A DNA stretch of 37,731 bases, taken from positions 1 through 37,731 of the forward strand of contig JAAZJL010000067.1 in NCBI GenBank assembly GCA_012800355.1, in the 5' to 3' direction. This DNA is from Erysipelotrichia bacterium (GTDB lineage Bacteria > Bacillota_I > Bacilli_A > Erysipelotrichales > Erysipelotrichaceae). Numbering within the stretch: position 1 is the first letter of the stretch; each line of letters begins with the position of its first letter. The notes under the pieces were generated by a model that was not told where the DNA came from, ran no database searches, and saw only the letters and a list, made by a program, of their open reading frames with translations. Shown here piece after piece: positions 10,896 to 19,448 of the stretch. Made by a program: the position numbers and the translations under genes.

Positions 10896-10919
10896 AAAAA
10901 GTAGCCTAAGCTACTTTTT
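10896..10919. terminator. Bidirectional terminator between the CPBP gene and lon
   Basis: The 10-bp stem AAAAAGTAGC/GCTACTTTTT has a CTAA loop and overlaps the lon stop codon. The minus strand has a run of seven T for lon, the plus strand five T for the CPBP gene. A weaker AT hairpin (about 10811-10842) sits closer to the CPBP stop. Confidence 0.75.
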
Positions 10920-13245
10920 ATGCGTTTATTGTATGTTTTAAGACATCTTCCATTGTTTTAACTGGAATGAAATTAATATTCTCTTTTACTTCATCATCAA
11001 TCTCATCTAAATCCTTCAAGTTATTTTCTGGAAGAATAATATTATGGATATTACTTCTATAAGCAGCCATTGTTTTTTCTCTTAGACCACCAATTGGTAA
11101 TATATTGCCTCTTAATGTCATCTCACCAGTCATTGCAACATCGTTACTGATAGGTTTATTTGTCAATGATGAAATTATAGCTGTAGTTAAAGTTATACCA
11201 GCAGAAGGACCATCTTTTGGTACTGCTCCTTCAGGAACGTGAATTTGCATATCATTTTTTTCGAAGAAATCTTTTTCTATACCAAGTTTATCAGCATTAG
11301 CTTTAACATAACCATATGCTATGGTGGCACTTTCCTTCATTACATCACCAAGATTACCAGTAACAACTAAATTACCCTTACCATGATATGAAGTAACTTC
11401 TATTGGAAGAATATCACCACCAAATTGTGTATATGCTAAACCTGTAGCAATACCAACTTGTGATTTACTTTCTTTTTTACCAAAATCATAAATCTCTTTA
11501 CCTAGCCAAGTGTTGATAATTTTCTTAGAAACCTTAACAGACTTTCTTTCACCCTTGGAGATTGATAGAACTGTTTTTCTACATAATGAAGCAATAGTTC
11601 TTTCCAACTGTCTTACTCCAGCTTCTCTAGTATAAAATCTAATTAAATAAATAATTTCTTCTTTTCCTAATTTAAATTGAGCTTTAGTTAAACTGTTAGC
11701 TTCAAGCTGTTTAGGTATTAAATGATTTCTTGCAATATGGTATTTTTCCTCTTCTGTGTAAGAAGACATTTCAATAACCTCTAATCTATCCCTTAATGCA
11801 GCTGGAATAGTTGTAATATTATTGGCAGTAGCAATAAACATTACTTTGCTTAAGTCATATGGTTCTTCCAAATAGTTATCAGAGAACATTGTATTTTGTT
11901 CAGGGTCTAAAACTTCAAGCATGGCACTTGCTGGATCACCTTTATAATCCATTCCCATCTTATCTAATTCGTCAATTAAGAAAACTGGGTTGATTGTGCC
12001 TGCTCTTTTCATTCCTTGGATAATTCTTCCTGGCATAGAACCTAAATATGTCCTTCTATGTCCTCTAATTTCTGCTTCATCTCTAATACCACCTAAGGAA
12101 ATTTTGACAAATCTTCTATTAAGAGCTCGAGCAATTGATTTACCAAGTGAAGTCTTACCAACTCCTGGTGGACCATATAAACATAATATTGGAGCTTTTA
12201 AACTGCCAGTCATATTTTTAACTGCAATATATTCTAAAATTCTTTCCTTAACTTTCTTTATACCATAATGGTCTTCATCTAAAATTCTAGCGATATCGTT
12301 AATATCTTCGTTATCTTCACTCTCTTGCCAGAAAGGTACTTTTTGTAACCAATCTAAATAGTTTCTAATAACACTTGCTTCTGATGAGATTGCAGGCATC
12401 ATTTCATAACGAGCAATTTCCTCAGCAGCTTTTTCTTTGATGTTTTCTGGATAAGGATTATTGTTGAAATAATCTATTAATGAATCACCATCAGATCCTT
12501 TAACAATTCCTTCACCTAATTCTTCTTTAATTGCTTTTAATCTTTCTCGTAAGTAATATTCTCTTTGATTTTCGTCAATGGAATCTTTAATTTTTTCAGA
12601 AATTTTGTCATCAATCTCTTTAATTTGTTTATTATATTCAAACTGTTTAAGTAATAGTAATAATCTCTCATTGACATCTATTGTTTCTAACATTTCTTGC
12701 CTTGTTGCTAAAGGCATAGGTAAATACTGACCAAATTGATCAGCTACAGCTGATGCTGGGATACCCGAAGCAAATTGTGCCATCATTTCTTTTGGTAAAG
12801 ACTTGATATTTGATGCGAAACTTTCAAATTCAGCCATTACTTTTTGAATTAAAACCAATTGTTGTTGGGCATCAGAATTAATATCATCTTCAACACTAAT
12901 ATTAGCTATAAAGACATTACCATTAAAAGTAATCGTATTAGCTCTAGCTCTTGCTAAGCCTTTAAACTTAATCTTATAAGCTCCTCTATCTTTCCTTATA
13001 TTCTCAATATGACATAAAGTTCCATATCTATACATATCTTCACTGGTAGGATTGTCAATCAAAATATCTTTTTGACTAACAAGCCATAGCAAAGAATCTG
13101 AATTTGTTTGAGCTAATTTAAAAGCTTTAATACTTATTTCTCTTCCCACATCAATAACAACTTCTTGATTAGGAAAAATTACGACACCTCTAGTACATAT
13201 AACTGGATAATCTACGTTTTGGTAGATATCTGCATAAATACTCAT
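10918..13245 (-). CDS. lon: ATP-dependent endopeptidase Lon
   Basis: Lon degrades misfolded and regulatory proteins in the cytosol as a hexameric AAA+ serine protease. The N-terminal substrate domain (about 10-200) begins VICTRGVVIFPNQEV. The ATPase shows Walker A GPPGVGKTS (near 360) and Walker B VFLIDELDKM. The protease domain shows DGPSAGITL with the catalytic Ser near 679 and the Lys in PIGGLREKTMAAYRS near 722. The length of 775 aa is normal. AGAAAGGAGTG precedes the ATG. The gene lies 32 bp after tig, so a tig-lon operon joins a folding factor to a protease. I see no CIRCE or CtsR operator in the short gap. Confidence 0.97.
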   Translation of the reverse strand: MSIYADIYQNVDYPVICTRGVVIFPNQEVVIDVGREISIKAFKLAQTNSDSLLWLVSQKDILIDNPTSEDMYRYGTLCHIENIRKDRGAYKIKFKGLARARANTITFNGNVFIANISVEDDINSDAQQQLVLIQKVMAEFESFASNIKSLPKEMMAQFASGIPASAVADQFGQYLPMPLATRQEMLETIDVNERLLLLLKQFEYNKQIKEIDDKISEKIKDSIDENQREYYLRERLKAIKEELGEGIVKGSDGDSLIDYFNNNPYPENIKEKAAEEIARYEMMPAISSEASVIRNYLDWLQKVPFWQESEDNEDINDIARILDEDHYGIKKVKERILEYIAVKNMTGSLKAPILCLYGPPGVGKTSLGKSIARALNRRFVKISLGGIRDEAEIRGHRRTYLGSMPGRIIQGMKRAGTINPVFLIDELDKMGMDYKGDPASAMLEVLDPEQNTMFSDNYLEEPYDLSKVMFIATANNITTIPAALRDRLEVIEMSSYTEEEKYHIARNHLIPKQLEANSLTKAQFKLGKEEIIYLIRFYTREAGVRQLERTIASLCRKTVLSISKGERKSVKVSKKIINTWLGKEIYDFGKKESKSQVGIATGLAYTQFGGDILPIEVTSYHGKGNLVVTGNLGDVMKESATIAYGYVKANADKLGIEKDFFEKNDMQIHVPEGAVPKDGPSAGITLTTAIISSLTNKPISNDVAMTGEMTLRGNILPIGGLREKTMAAYRSNIHNIILPENNLKDLDEIDDEVKENINFIPVKTMEDVLKHTINA

Positions 13246-13277
13246 AATACACTCCTTTCTGATGGAATGTTTATTAA

Positions 13278-14555
13278 TTATTCAGCTTTATTACCTTTTA
13301 ATGCTTCTAATGTCTTTTTCATCTTTACATCTTCAGCTAAATATTCAGCAGGAATATACTGTTTAATTTGTTCAACTTCCATCTGATATTGTTCAGACAT
13401 AGTCTTGTATTCTTCTTCTAATTCTTCTTGAGATACTGAAATACCTAAATCAGTTCCGATCGCTTCTAATACTAATCTAACTTTAACTTTCTTTTCAGCT
13501 TCATCTCTTAAGTTTAGTTTAAAATCTTCTTGATTTGTTCCAGTAATTTGGAAATACATATCAATTGAAATTCCTTGTGCTTGTAATCTTTGAACATATT
13601 GATTGTAAGTATCTTCAACTTCTGAATCAATCATCGCTGTTGGAATTTCAACTTCACAAGCCTCACAAATATCATCCAATAAAGTATTGGTTGCTTCTTC
13701 TTGAGCTTCTTTAAGTTTTCTTTCTCTAATATCATTTCTGATATGTTTTTCTAATTCATCAATAGTTTTTACATTTTCAATTTCTAATTCTTCAACAAAT
13801 TCATCATCAAGTTTTGGTAACTTTTTAACTTTAATACCTTCTACTTTTACTTTGAATATTGCTGGTTTTCCAGCTACATCAGCTGCATATTCTTTAGGAA
13901 AAGTAACTTCGATATCTTTTTCTTCTCCCGTTACCATTCCAATTATTTGTTCTTCAAAACCTGGAATAAAAGAGCCCGAACCAATTTCTAATGGATATTC
14001 TGTTCCTTTTCCACCTTCAAATGCTTCACCGTCAATAAATCCTTCAAAATCAATTACTGCGATATCGCCATTTTCAACTTTCCCTTCTTCTTTTAAAACT
14101 TCAATAGAATTGCTTTGTTGTAATTTAGCGATTTCTTCTTCAACCATTTTTTTAGTAACTGTTACTTTAGCAGGTTTGTATTCAACAGCTTTATAATCTT
14201 TAAGTTTAACTTCAGGATATACTGTTAATAAAAACTTTAGTGTTACTTCATCAGAAGTCATTGATTGAACATCTAATGCTGGTCTAGCTACTAATTTAAT
14301 ATCTTTATATTCATTTAATCCAAACTCTAGAGCTTCTTGGGCAATTAAATCAACTGCATCATACCAAATAGATTGTTCATTAACTACCTGTCTAACTTTA
14401 GCTTCGGGAGCTTTACCTTTTCTAAAGCCTGGAATTTCAATATCATTTTTAATTTTGTTATAGGCTTTCTTTTGCGCTTGTTGCCACTTTTCTCCTGTTA
14501 CTGTAACTAATAACTCAGCGCTACTATTTTCTTTTAATTCATATACTGCTTTCAT
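13278..14555 (-). CDS. tig: Trigger factor (ribosome-associated chaperone and peptidyl-prolyl isomerase)
   Basis: The 425-aa protein has the ribosome-docking signature PGFRKGKAP (about 43-51) in its N-terminal domain. A central FKBP-like isomerase domain (about 155-245) includes GDIAVIDFEGFIDGEAFEGG and FIPGFEEQIIGM. The C-terminal part is the helical chaperone body. It binds ribosomal protein L23 at the exit tunnel and shelters nascent chains. AAAGGAG lies 6 nt before the ATG. A strong promoter directly upstream begins a tig-lon unit. Confidence 0.97.
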   Translation of the reverse strand: MKAVYELKENSSAELLVTVTGEKWQQAQKKAYNKIKNDIEIPGFRKGKAPEAKVRQVVNEQSIWYDAVDLIAQEALEFGLNEYKDIKLVARPALDVQSMTSDEVTLKFLLTVYPEVKLKDYKAVEYKPAKVTVTKKMVEEEIAKLQQSNSIEVLKEEGKVENGDIAVIDFEGFIDGEAFEGGKGTEYPLEIGSGSFIPGFEEQIIGMVTGEEKDIEVTFPKEYAADVAGKPAIFKVKVEGIKVKKLPKLDDEFVEELEIENVKTIDELEKHIRNDIRERKLKEAQEEATNTLLDDICEACEVEIPTAMIDSEVEDTYNQYVQRLQAQGISIDMYFQITGTNQEDFKLNLRDEAEKKVKVRLVLEAIGTDLGISVSQEELEEEYKTMSEQYQMEVEQIKQYIPAEYLAEDVKMKKTLEALKGNKAE

Positions 14556-14581
14556 ACTTTTCTCCTTTTGACACAGAGTTA

Positions 14582-14610
14582 ATTATATAAATTTTACCAA
14601 CTTATTTCAA
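14582..14610 (-). promoter_or_regulatory. Promoter of tig-lon
   Basis: Minus-strand TTGAAA (complement of 14605-14610), 17-bp spacer, TATAAT (complement of 14582-14587). The -35 touches the stop codon of the upstream gene, so transcription of that gene can run through into tig. Confidence 0.75.
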
Positions 14611-15327
14611 CTAAAAGGTAAAATCCTTCAACATTTTTTCATCTATTTGATGTTTTTCAAAAAATAATTCTAAACCTTCTTCATCTTGATACGCTTTATA
14701 TACGTAAGCAACTATACTATAAGTAATTTGATTTATTTCTTCATCTTTAATCAAAAATGGGTAAGAATCATAAATAACGTTAATTAATACCATTTGACAT
14801 TGTTGCAAAAAAGAAGGATTACTTTCAATAATCTGCTCTAGTTTTTTACTAATCACACCAAAGTTTTTTTGTGCTAATGGTGAAGGTATTTGAGAAGGAA
14901 TAATTGAATATACTTGATTATCAATTGTAAAATTAATAATATTACTTATTTGTTGAATTTGTAATTGTTCTATTAATAATGATTTAAGTACTCTATTAAC
15001 AGAATTATCAACTAATAAATCTTTTATCACCTCTAGATAGTTTCTAATATTGGCCATTGATAATGTTTCTAAAGCTTTATAAGCTTTCTTATTACCAAGT
15101 TTTAAACATTGATAAACTTCTTCTGGTGAAAGTAATTCACTTTTCTTTTCATCAGATAAGTTAAATTTACATATATCATGTAATTGTTGCAACTTCATCA
15201 GTACATCTTGTGGTACATAAGGCATCGATAGTTCTTCTTCAATTAGCTTATTTGCACTAACAAAATCATTACTTTCAATTAACTTTTCAATGTGATTCAC
15301 AATAGTCTGATAATAATTGATAGTCAT
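14611..15327 (-). CDS. Conserved hypothetical helical protein (possibly DUF3196-like)
   Basis: I do not recognise this 238-aa protein with confidence. It is a soluble, helical, Leu/Ile/Gln-rich protein with no signal peptide or membrane segment. The N-terminal half has TPR-like helices (HIEKLIESNDFVSANKLIEEE), and LLSPEEVYQCLKLGNKKAYK lies in the middle. The general look recalls the DUF3196 proteins of Mollicutes and relatives, from memory only. The track start at 15360 is rejected: GAGAGGT lies just before the ATG at 15325-15327, giving MTINYYQTIV. A consensus promoter lies immediately upstream, and the stop touches the tig promoter. The position next to tig-lon hints at protein quality control, which is weak inference. 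Confidence 0.7.
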   Translation of the reverse strand: MTINYYQTIVNHIEKLIESNDFVSANKLIEEELSMPYVPQDVLMKLQQLHDICKFNLSDEKKSELLSPEEVYQCLKLGNKKAYKALETLSMANIRNYLEVIKDLLVDNSVNRVLKSLLIEQLQIQQISNIINFTIDNQVYSIIPSQIPSPLAQKNFGVISKKLEQIIESNPSFLQQCQMVLINVIYDSYPFLIKDEEINQITYSIVAYVYKAYQDEEGLELFFEKHQIDEKMLKDFTF

Positions 15328-15346
15328 AAACTTACCTCTCATATAT

Positions 15347-15374
15347 ATTATACACTGCAAATTAGCACTGTCAA
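15347..15374 (-). promoter_or_regulatory. Consensus promoter of the 238-aa gene
   Basis: Minus-strand TTGACA (complement of 15369-15374), 16-bp spacer, TATAAT (complement of 15347-15352). Both boxes match the sigma-A consensus perfectly. The leader would be about 13 nt. Confidence 0.8.
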
Positions 15375-15390
15375 GGTCTGTCTGCTAATT
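15360..15390. repeat. Inverted repeat between divergent promoters (candidate operator)
   Basis: AATTAGCA (15360-15367) and TGCTAATT (15383-15390) are 8-bp inverted arms 15 bp apart. The left arm is in the spacer of the minus promoter and the right arm abuts the plus promoter's -35, so one bound protein could affect both genes. The repeated CTGTC inside the spacer is unexplained. Confidence 0.4.
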
Positions 15391-15394
15391 GTGG

Positions 15395-15422
15395 TTGACT
15401 TATTTAAAAAATACTTTATATT
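15395..15422 (+). promoter_or_regulatory. Promoter of the DUF4230 gene
   Basis: TTGACT (15395-15400), 16-bp spacer, TATATT (15417-15422). The ribosome site AGGTGAT begins at 15429, so the leader is short. Confidence 0.6.
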
Positions 15423-15439
15423 TATATTAGGTGATGAAT

Positions 15440-16027
15440 ATGAAAAAAGTAATTATTGGTTTAGTTTTAGCGCTATTATTTGTTTCATTAGGAGTTTTCT
15501 CAACTGTTACATATATAAATAACAAAGAAGGAAACACCAGTATTGATATAGCTGTTATTGAGGAAAAAGTTAATTCGATTGCTGAACTTTCAACAGTCGA
15601 ATATTATTACACTACTCTAGCTAAATATGAAAATTATAAAGATTTCTATGGCTGGAAAATTCCGTTAACAACAACAAAGTTTTTCATTACTTATGATGGA
15701 ATAATTAAAGCAGGAATTGATTTATCTAAAGTAAAAATCTCAGTAGTTGGTAAAACTGTACTAATTGAAATACCTAAAGCCACAGTTTTATCTCATGAAG
15801 TAAAATACGATACAATGCAAATTATTGATGAAACTTATTCGATCTTTAATCGCATTACAATTACTGACTATAATAATTTCATGTTAAATGAAGCTAAAAC
15901 AATGGTAACTAAAGCTGCTAATGATGGTTTATTTCAAAAAGCACAACAAAATGCAATCAGGATTATTCAAGATTTAGTTGAACCATTAATACCAGAAAAT
16001 TATGATTACTCAATTAGATTTAGATAA
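15440..16027 (+). CDS. DUF4230 family membrane-anchored protein
   Basis: This 195-aa protein has an N-terminal membrane segment (about 4-25) followed by an extracellular domain. The segment VEYYYTTLAKYEN, then FFITYDGIIKAGIDLSKV and VLIEIPKATVLSHEV, matches the DUF4230 pattern; the family has no established function. The track begins at GTG 15431, but AGGTGAT (15429-15435) is the ribosome site, so ATG 15440 is chosen (MKKVIIGLVLALLFVSLG). It is divergent from the 238-aa gene across a promoter region with an inverted repeat and ends at a large hairpin shared with typA. Confidence 0.75.
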   Translation: MKKVIIGLVLALLFVSLGVFSTVTYINNKEGNTSIDIAVIEEKVNSIAELSTVEYYYTTLAKYENYKDFYGWKIPLTTTKFFITYDGIIKAGIDLSKVKISVVGKTVLIEIPKATVLSHEVKYDTMQIIDETYSIFNRITITDYNNFMLNEAKTMVTKAANDGLFQKAQQNAIRIIQDLVEPLIPENYDYSIRFR

Positions 16028-16046
16028 AACTTTTTAATTTTCAACT

Positions 16047-16108
16047 AAAAAGAAGCGATTTTACAATATAAATTTTGATATGATTCATGTAAAATTTCGC
16101 TTCTTTTT
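16047..16108. terminator. Large bidirectional terminator between the DUF4230 gene and typA
   Basis: Arms AAAAAGAAGCGA-TTTTACA (16047-16065) and TGTAAAA-TTTCGCTTCTTTTT (16088-16108) pair with a small internal bulge and a loop of about 22 nt. T runs on both strands allow it to stop both converging transcripts. Confidence 0.8.
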
Positions 16109-16129
16109 TTGTTGTCTCAATTGATAGAG

Positions 16130-17956
16130 TTATTCTTCTAATCTTTTTTGTTGACGATATGCTTCTTTCCTTTCAGATTCCGTTAAATACTTCTTTCTTA
16201 AACGAATAGCATCAGGTGTAACTTCAACAAGTTCATCATCACCAATAAACTCTAAAGCATATTCTAAGGTTAACTGAATTGGTGGAGTTAATATCATAGC
16301 GTCATCATGACCTGTGCTTCTGACAGCGGTCATTGTTTTATTTTTGGTTGGATTTACTGGCATATCCATATCTCTCGAGCAAAAACCAACTATCATACCT
16401 TCATAAACCTCGGTAGCAGGTCCGATAAAGAATGATCCTCTTTCTTGTAAGTTATAAATAGAATATTTCATTGCCACACCAGTGGCATTAGAAATCATAA
16501 CTCCATTATTTCGGGTATTTATTTCTCCTTGATATGGTTCATAGGCTTCAAATGATCTAATTAATATTCCTTCACCTCTGGTAAAGTTAATAAAATCGCT
16601 TCTAAATCCAATTAGTGCTCTAGTGGAAACTTTAAAAGTAATAGTTACATAATTGTTTCTTTCAACTAAATCTATCATTTTGCCATTTCTTAAACTTAAT
16701 TTTGAAATACAAACTCCTTGGTATTCTATTGGAACTTCACAGATTACTTTTTCAACTGGTTCATATCTTTTACCATCAATATATTTGTATATTACTTGTG
16801 GTTTAGAAATAGCTAATTCATAACCTTCTCTTCTCATGTTTTCAATTAAAATCGTTAAACCTAACTCTCCTCGACCACTAACTTTAAAAGTATCAGTAGA
16901 GTCAGTTTCTTCAACTTTTAGACCCACATTGACTTCAAGTTCTCTTTCTAGTCTTTCCTTTATATTTCTACTAGTAACATACTTTCCACTTCTTCCAGCA
17001 AATGGAGAGGTATTAACAATAAAGTTCATACTCAAAGTAGGTTCATCAATATGAATCGGAGGTAATGGATTGATATAATCTTTATCACATATCGTTTCAC
17101 CAATACTTAAATCAGAAATTCCAGCAATTATAACAATATCGCCAGAATATGCTTCGGATATATTTTTTCTTTTAATTCCCTCATAATTGTATAATTTTGA
17201 AATTGTACATCTATGTTGTGAACCATCATTTTTACATAAAACAACTTGTTCGCCAACTTTTATTGTTCCTTTATAAACTCGACCAATACCAAGTCGTCCA
17301 ATATATTCATCATAATTCAAATTTGAAATTTGCATTTGAAGAGGTTTTTCATCTAAATCTGGATAACATTCAGTATGTTTAATAATCGTTTCAAACAAAG
17401 GAATTATATCTTCATTTTCATCATTTATGTTATATCTAACAATTCCTTCTTTAGCTATTCCATAAAGAATCGGAAATTCAATTTGTTCTTCATTAGCCTC
17501 TAAATCAAAGAATAAATCATAAACTAAGGATACTACTTCTTCAATTCTGGCGTCTTTTTTATCAATTTTATTAATTAATAAAATAGGTTTTAAACCTAAT
17601 TCTAAAGATTTTTGTAAAACAAAACGAGTTTGTGGCATTGGTCCTTCTGATGAATCTACAAGCAAAATAACAGTATCAACTGTTTTAATGATACGTTCAA
17701 CTTCGCTTGAAAAATCAGCATGACCTGGTGTATCAACAATATTGATTTTATAGTCTTTATAAAATACTGAACAGTTTTTAGAATAAATAGTTATTCCTCT
17801 TTCTTTTTCCAGATCATCAGAATCCATCACTCGATTTACAATATCTTCATTTTTGCCAAAAGCTCCAGACTGTTTTAAAAATGCATCAACTAAAGTTGAT
17901 TTTCCAGCATCAACATGAGCTATGACTGCTATATTTATAATCTTTTGTTTTTTCAT
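16130..17956 (-). CDS. typA: Translational GTPase TypA/BipA
   Basis: This ribosome-binding GTPase of the EF-G family supports 50S assembly and growth under stress and cold. The 608-aa protein has G1 AHVDAGKST (residues 13-21), the ERGITI switch, G3 DTPGHADF (about 76-83) and G4 NKID. The long C-terminal half has the BipA-specific FTRGEGIL, NGVMISNATGVAM and GMIVGF segments and ends in a basic tail, excluding EF-G and LepA. AAAGGAAG precedes the ATG. It lies 37 bp after the YfcE-like gene and is probably cotranscribed with it. Confidence 0.95.
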   Translation of the reverse strand: MKKQKIINIAVIAHVDAGKSTLVDAFLKQSGAFGKNEDIVNRVMDSDDLEKERGITIYSKNCSVFYKDYKINIVDTPGHADFSSEVERIIKTVDTVILLVDSSEGPMPQTRFVLQKSLELGLKPILLINKIDKKDARIEEVVSLVYDLFFDLEANEEQIEFPILYGIAKEGIVRYNINDENEDIIPLFETIIKHTECYPDLDEKPLQMQISNLNYDEYIGRLGIGRVYKGTIKVGEQVVLCKNDGSQHRCTISKLYNYEGIKRKNISEAYSGDIVIIAGISDLSIGETICDKDYINPLPPIHIDEPTLSMNFIVNTSPFAGRSGKYVTSRNIKERLERELEVNVGLKVEETDSTDTFKVSGRGELGLTILIENMRREGYELAISKPQVIYKYIDGKRYEPVEKVICEVPIEYQGVCISKLSLRNGKMIDLVERNNYVTITFKVSTRALIGFRSDFINFTRGEGILIRSFEAYEPYQGEINTRNNGVMISNATGVAMKYSIYNLQERGSFFIGPATEVYEGMIVGFCSRDMDMPVNPTKNKTMTAVRSTGHDDAMILTPPIQLTLEYALEFIGDDELVEVTPDAIRLRKKYLTESERKEAYRQQKRLEE

Positions 17957-17993
17957 AGGATTTACTTCCTTTCAAATTAACAATTTAACATAA

Positions 17994-18464
17994 TTAAAGA
18001 AACTTTCTTATTACTTCATATTCTTTGTTTTCATAAATCTTTATTATCATATAACCAATATCACTGCGATCACGGTTATAATATAAAGATCCTGGATTTA
18101 ACAACCTTATACCATCAACATAATCATCATCATACATATGAGTGTGACCATACAAAACGATATCACAATCATTTTCTTTAGCCAAATTAGCCAATCTATT
18201 TTTTAGGTTAAATCCAGATTGGCGATGAGAATGAATCAAAAAAAATCTCAAACCACCAATTTCTGTAACAAGTTTATCAGGCAAATCAAAATAATCATTA
18301 TTTCCCTTTATAATTACTAAACCATCAAAAATATCTGGCCAATCACAAACATCACCCAGATGGAACATATAGTGAGCATCGCTTTCTTTTTGCATGACAA
18401 AGTAGACATTTCCACTATAACCATGTGAATCGCTCATTACAACAACCTTGATATAATTCACCAT
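17994..18464 (-). CDS. YfcE/MJ0936-type metallophosphoesterase
   Basis: This 156-aa calcineurin-fold phosphodiesterase has all five metal-site motifs in order: SDSHG (about 11-15), HLGDV, KGNND, HSH and YGHTH, plus the family's LNPGS. Relatives hydrolyse model phosphodiesters in the cytosol; the natural substrate is unknown. The ATG at 18464 supplies the beta-strand KVVVM before SDSHG, so the internal Met is rejected as a start. No Shine-Dalgarno is visible before this ATG. A TTGCAA-18-TATAAA pair about 20-50 bp upstream could give a short leader. It precedes typA by 37 bp. Confidence 0.88.
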   Translation of the reverse strand: MVNYIKVVVMSDSHGYSGNVYFVMQKESDAHYMFHLGDVCDWPDIFDGLVIIKGNNDYFDLPDKLVTEIGGLRFFLIHSHRQSGFNLKNRLANLAKENDCDIVLYGHTHMYDDDYVDGIRLLNPGSLYYNRDRSDIGYMIIKIYENKEYEVIRKFL

Positions 18465-18545
18465 AAAAGTATATAACTATCTTTTTATATTTTCAACATA
18501 AACTGTATTGCAAGAAAAGTTTTCAGCATTTTTTATTTTACTCTT

Positions 18546-19040
18546 TTAACCAGCATATGATAAGCAATCATTTAATGTCATTTCAATAGCTTCATAAGTA
18601 ATAATATAATCACCATTGTCTAATTGTACTTTACTTATAGATATTGTTATTGGAACATTATCGTTGTATAAAAGCGTTGATATTCCATAAACGTCTTGCT
18701 GTAAATCGCTATAACTAGAATGAGCAAGATTTATAGCATAATCAAATACTTTGCTCATGTTTTCATTGCTTACAATTACCGCAAATCCTGAAGTATCACC
18801 ATTTTCATAAGCTCCAGTGAATACTATATAATCATCTGCAACATCATAAATTTCATCTGGCAAGTAATCTCTAGTCGCACTTGTTATTTCTTTAATCTTT
18901 TGATAATTTTCAATTAAAACATCTCCTAATTCCGTAGTTTTTAATTCTTTTTGTTTAACTTCTGGCTTATTTTTATCCCCACAGCCAGTAAATCCGAAAA
19001 TTAACGCAACAACTAATAATACTTTTAATACTTTTTTCAT
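18546..19040 (-). CDS. Small lipoprotein of unknown function
   Basis: The 164-aa protein has a lipoprotein signal peptide: MKKVLKVLLVVALIF, then the lipobox FTGC with Cys20 as the predicted lipidation site. The mature part is acidic and mixed alpha/beta (DYIVFTGAYENGDTSGFAVIVSN), with no motif I recognise. The AAGGAGA ribosome site lies 9 nt before the ATG. It follows the small membrane protein by 21 bp and may be the last gene of the cvpA-mutS2-uvrC transcript. Its anchored location on the outer membrane face is secure; the function is unknown. Confidence 0.75.
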   Translation of the reverse strand: MKKVLKVLLVVALIFGFTGCGDKNKPEVKQKELKTTELGDVLIENYQKIKEITSATRDYLPDEIYDVADDYIVFTGAYENGDTSGFAVIVSNENMSKVFDYAINLAHSSYSDLQQDVYGISTLLYNDNVPITISISKVQLDNGDYIITYEAIEMTLNDCLSYAG

Positions 19041-19061
19041 TTAATAAGTTCTCCTTAATTT

Positions 19062-19448
19062 TTATTTTACTGTCATAACAATATAAGATATCCAGATGAT
19101 TAACATTACCATCTCCAACCATACACTATTTTTTATTCTTTTATCAATTGATTTGCTTAATATAAAATAAAAACCTAATGGTATAAAACAGGCAATACTG
19201 ACATAAATATATAAATTTTCAAGAATAAATCTTTTTCTTTTTTCTTCATTACTTACTTTTGTTTTATCATATTTAAAAGAAGATATCCAAAACTTTGAAG
19301 CTGCTACCGCAAGAAGTAAACTTATGGCAAATCCAGAAATAATTATCCAAAACTTATGTGGAATATCAGCTCTAACTAAAGAAAGAGATAATGTCTCAAT
19401 AAATAAAGCAATCATCCATATAATTATACTTAAAACCTTTTTAAACAT
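19062..19448 (-). CDS. Four-helix integral membrane protein, unknown
   Basis: The 128-aa protein shows about four hydrophobic segments (about 5-25, 33-52, 78-98 and 109-126) separated by a basic loop (KYDKTKVSNEEKRKR). I do not recognise the family. Its ATG overlaps the uvrC stop by one base (TAATG), with AAAGGAAAG as ribosome site inside uvrC, so it is translated from the uvrC message. The lipoprotein follows 21 bp downstream. Confidence 0.7.
   Translation of the reverse strand: MFKKVLSIIIWMIALFIETLSLSLVRADIPHKFWIIISGFAISLLLAVAASKFWISSFKYDKTKVSNEEKRKRFILENLYIYVSIACFIPLGFYFILSKSIDKRIKNSVWLEMVMLIIWISYIVMTVK

Noticed and set aside
13852-14196. 114-aa plus-strand ORF opposite tig
   Set aside because: Ser/Pro/Ile-rich antisense shadow of the trigger factor gene; no ribosome site or promoter.
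15292-15522. 76-aa plus-strand ORF spanning the divergent promoter region
   Set aside because: It covers two strong promoters and overlaps the starts of both real genes in another frame.
18465-18500. Leaderless start for the YfcE-like gene
   Set aside because: The ATG lacks a ribosome site, but the best promoter (TTGCAA-18-TATAAA) predicts a leader of about 16 nt, so a leaderless start is not supported as it is for rnhC and the second sigma gene.
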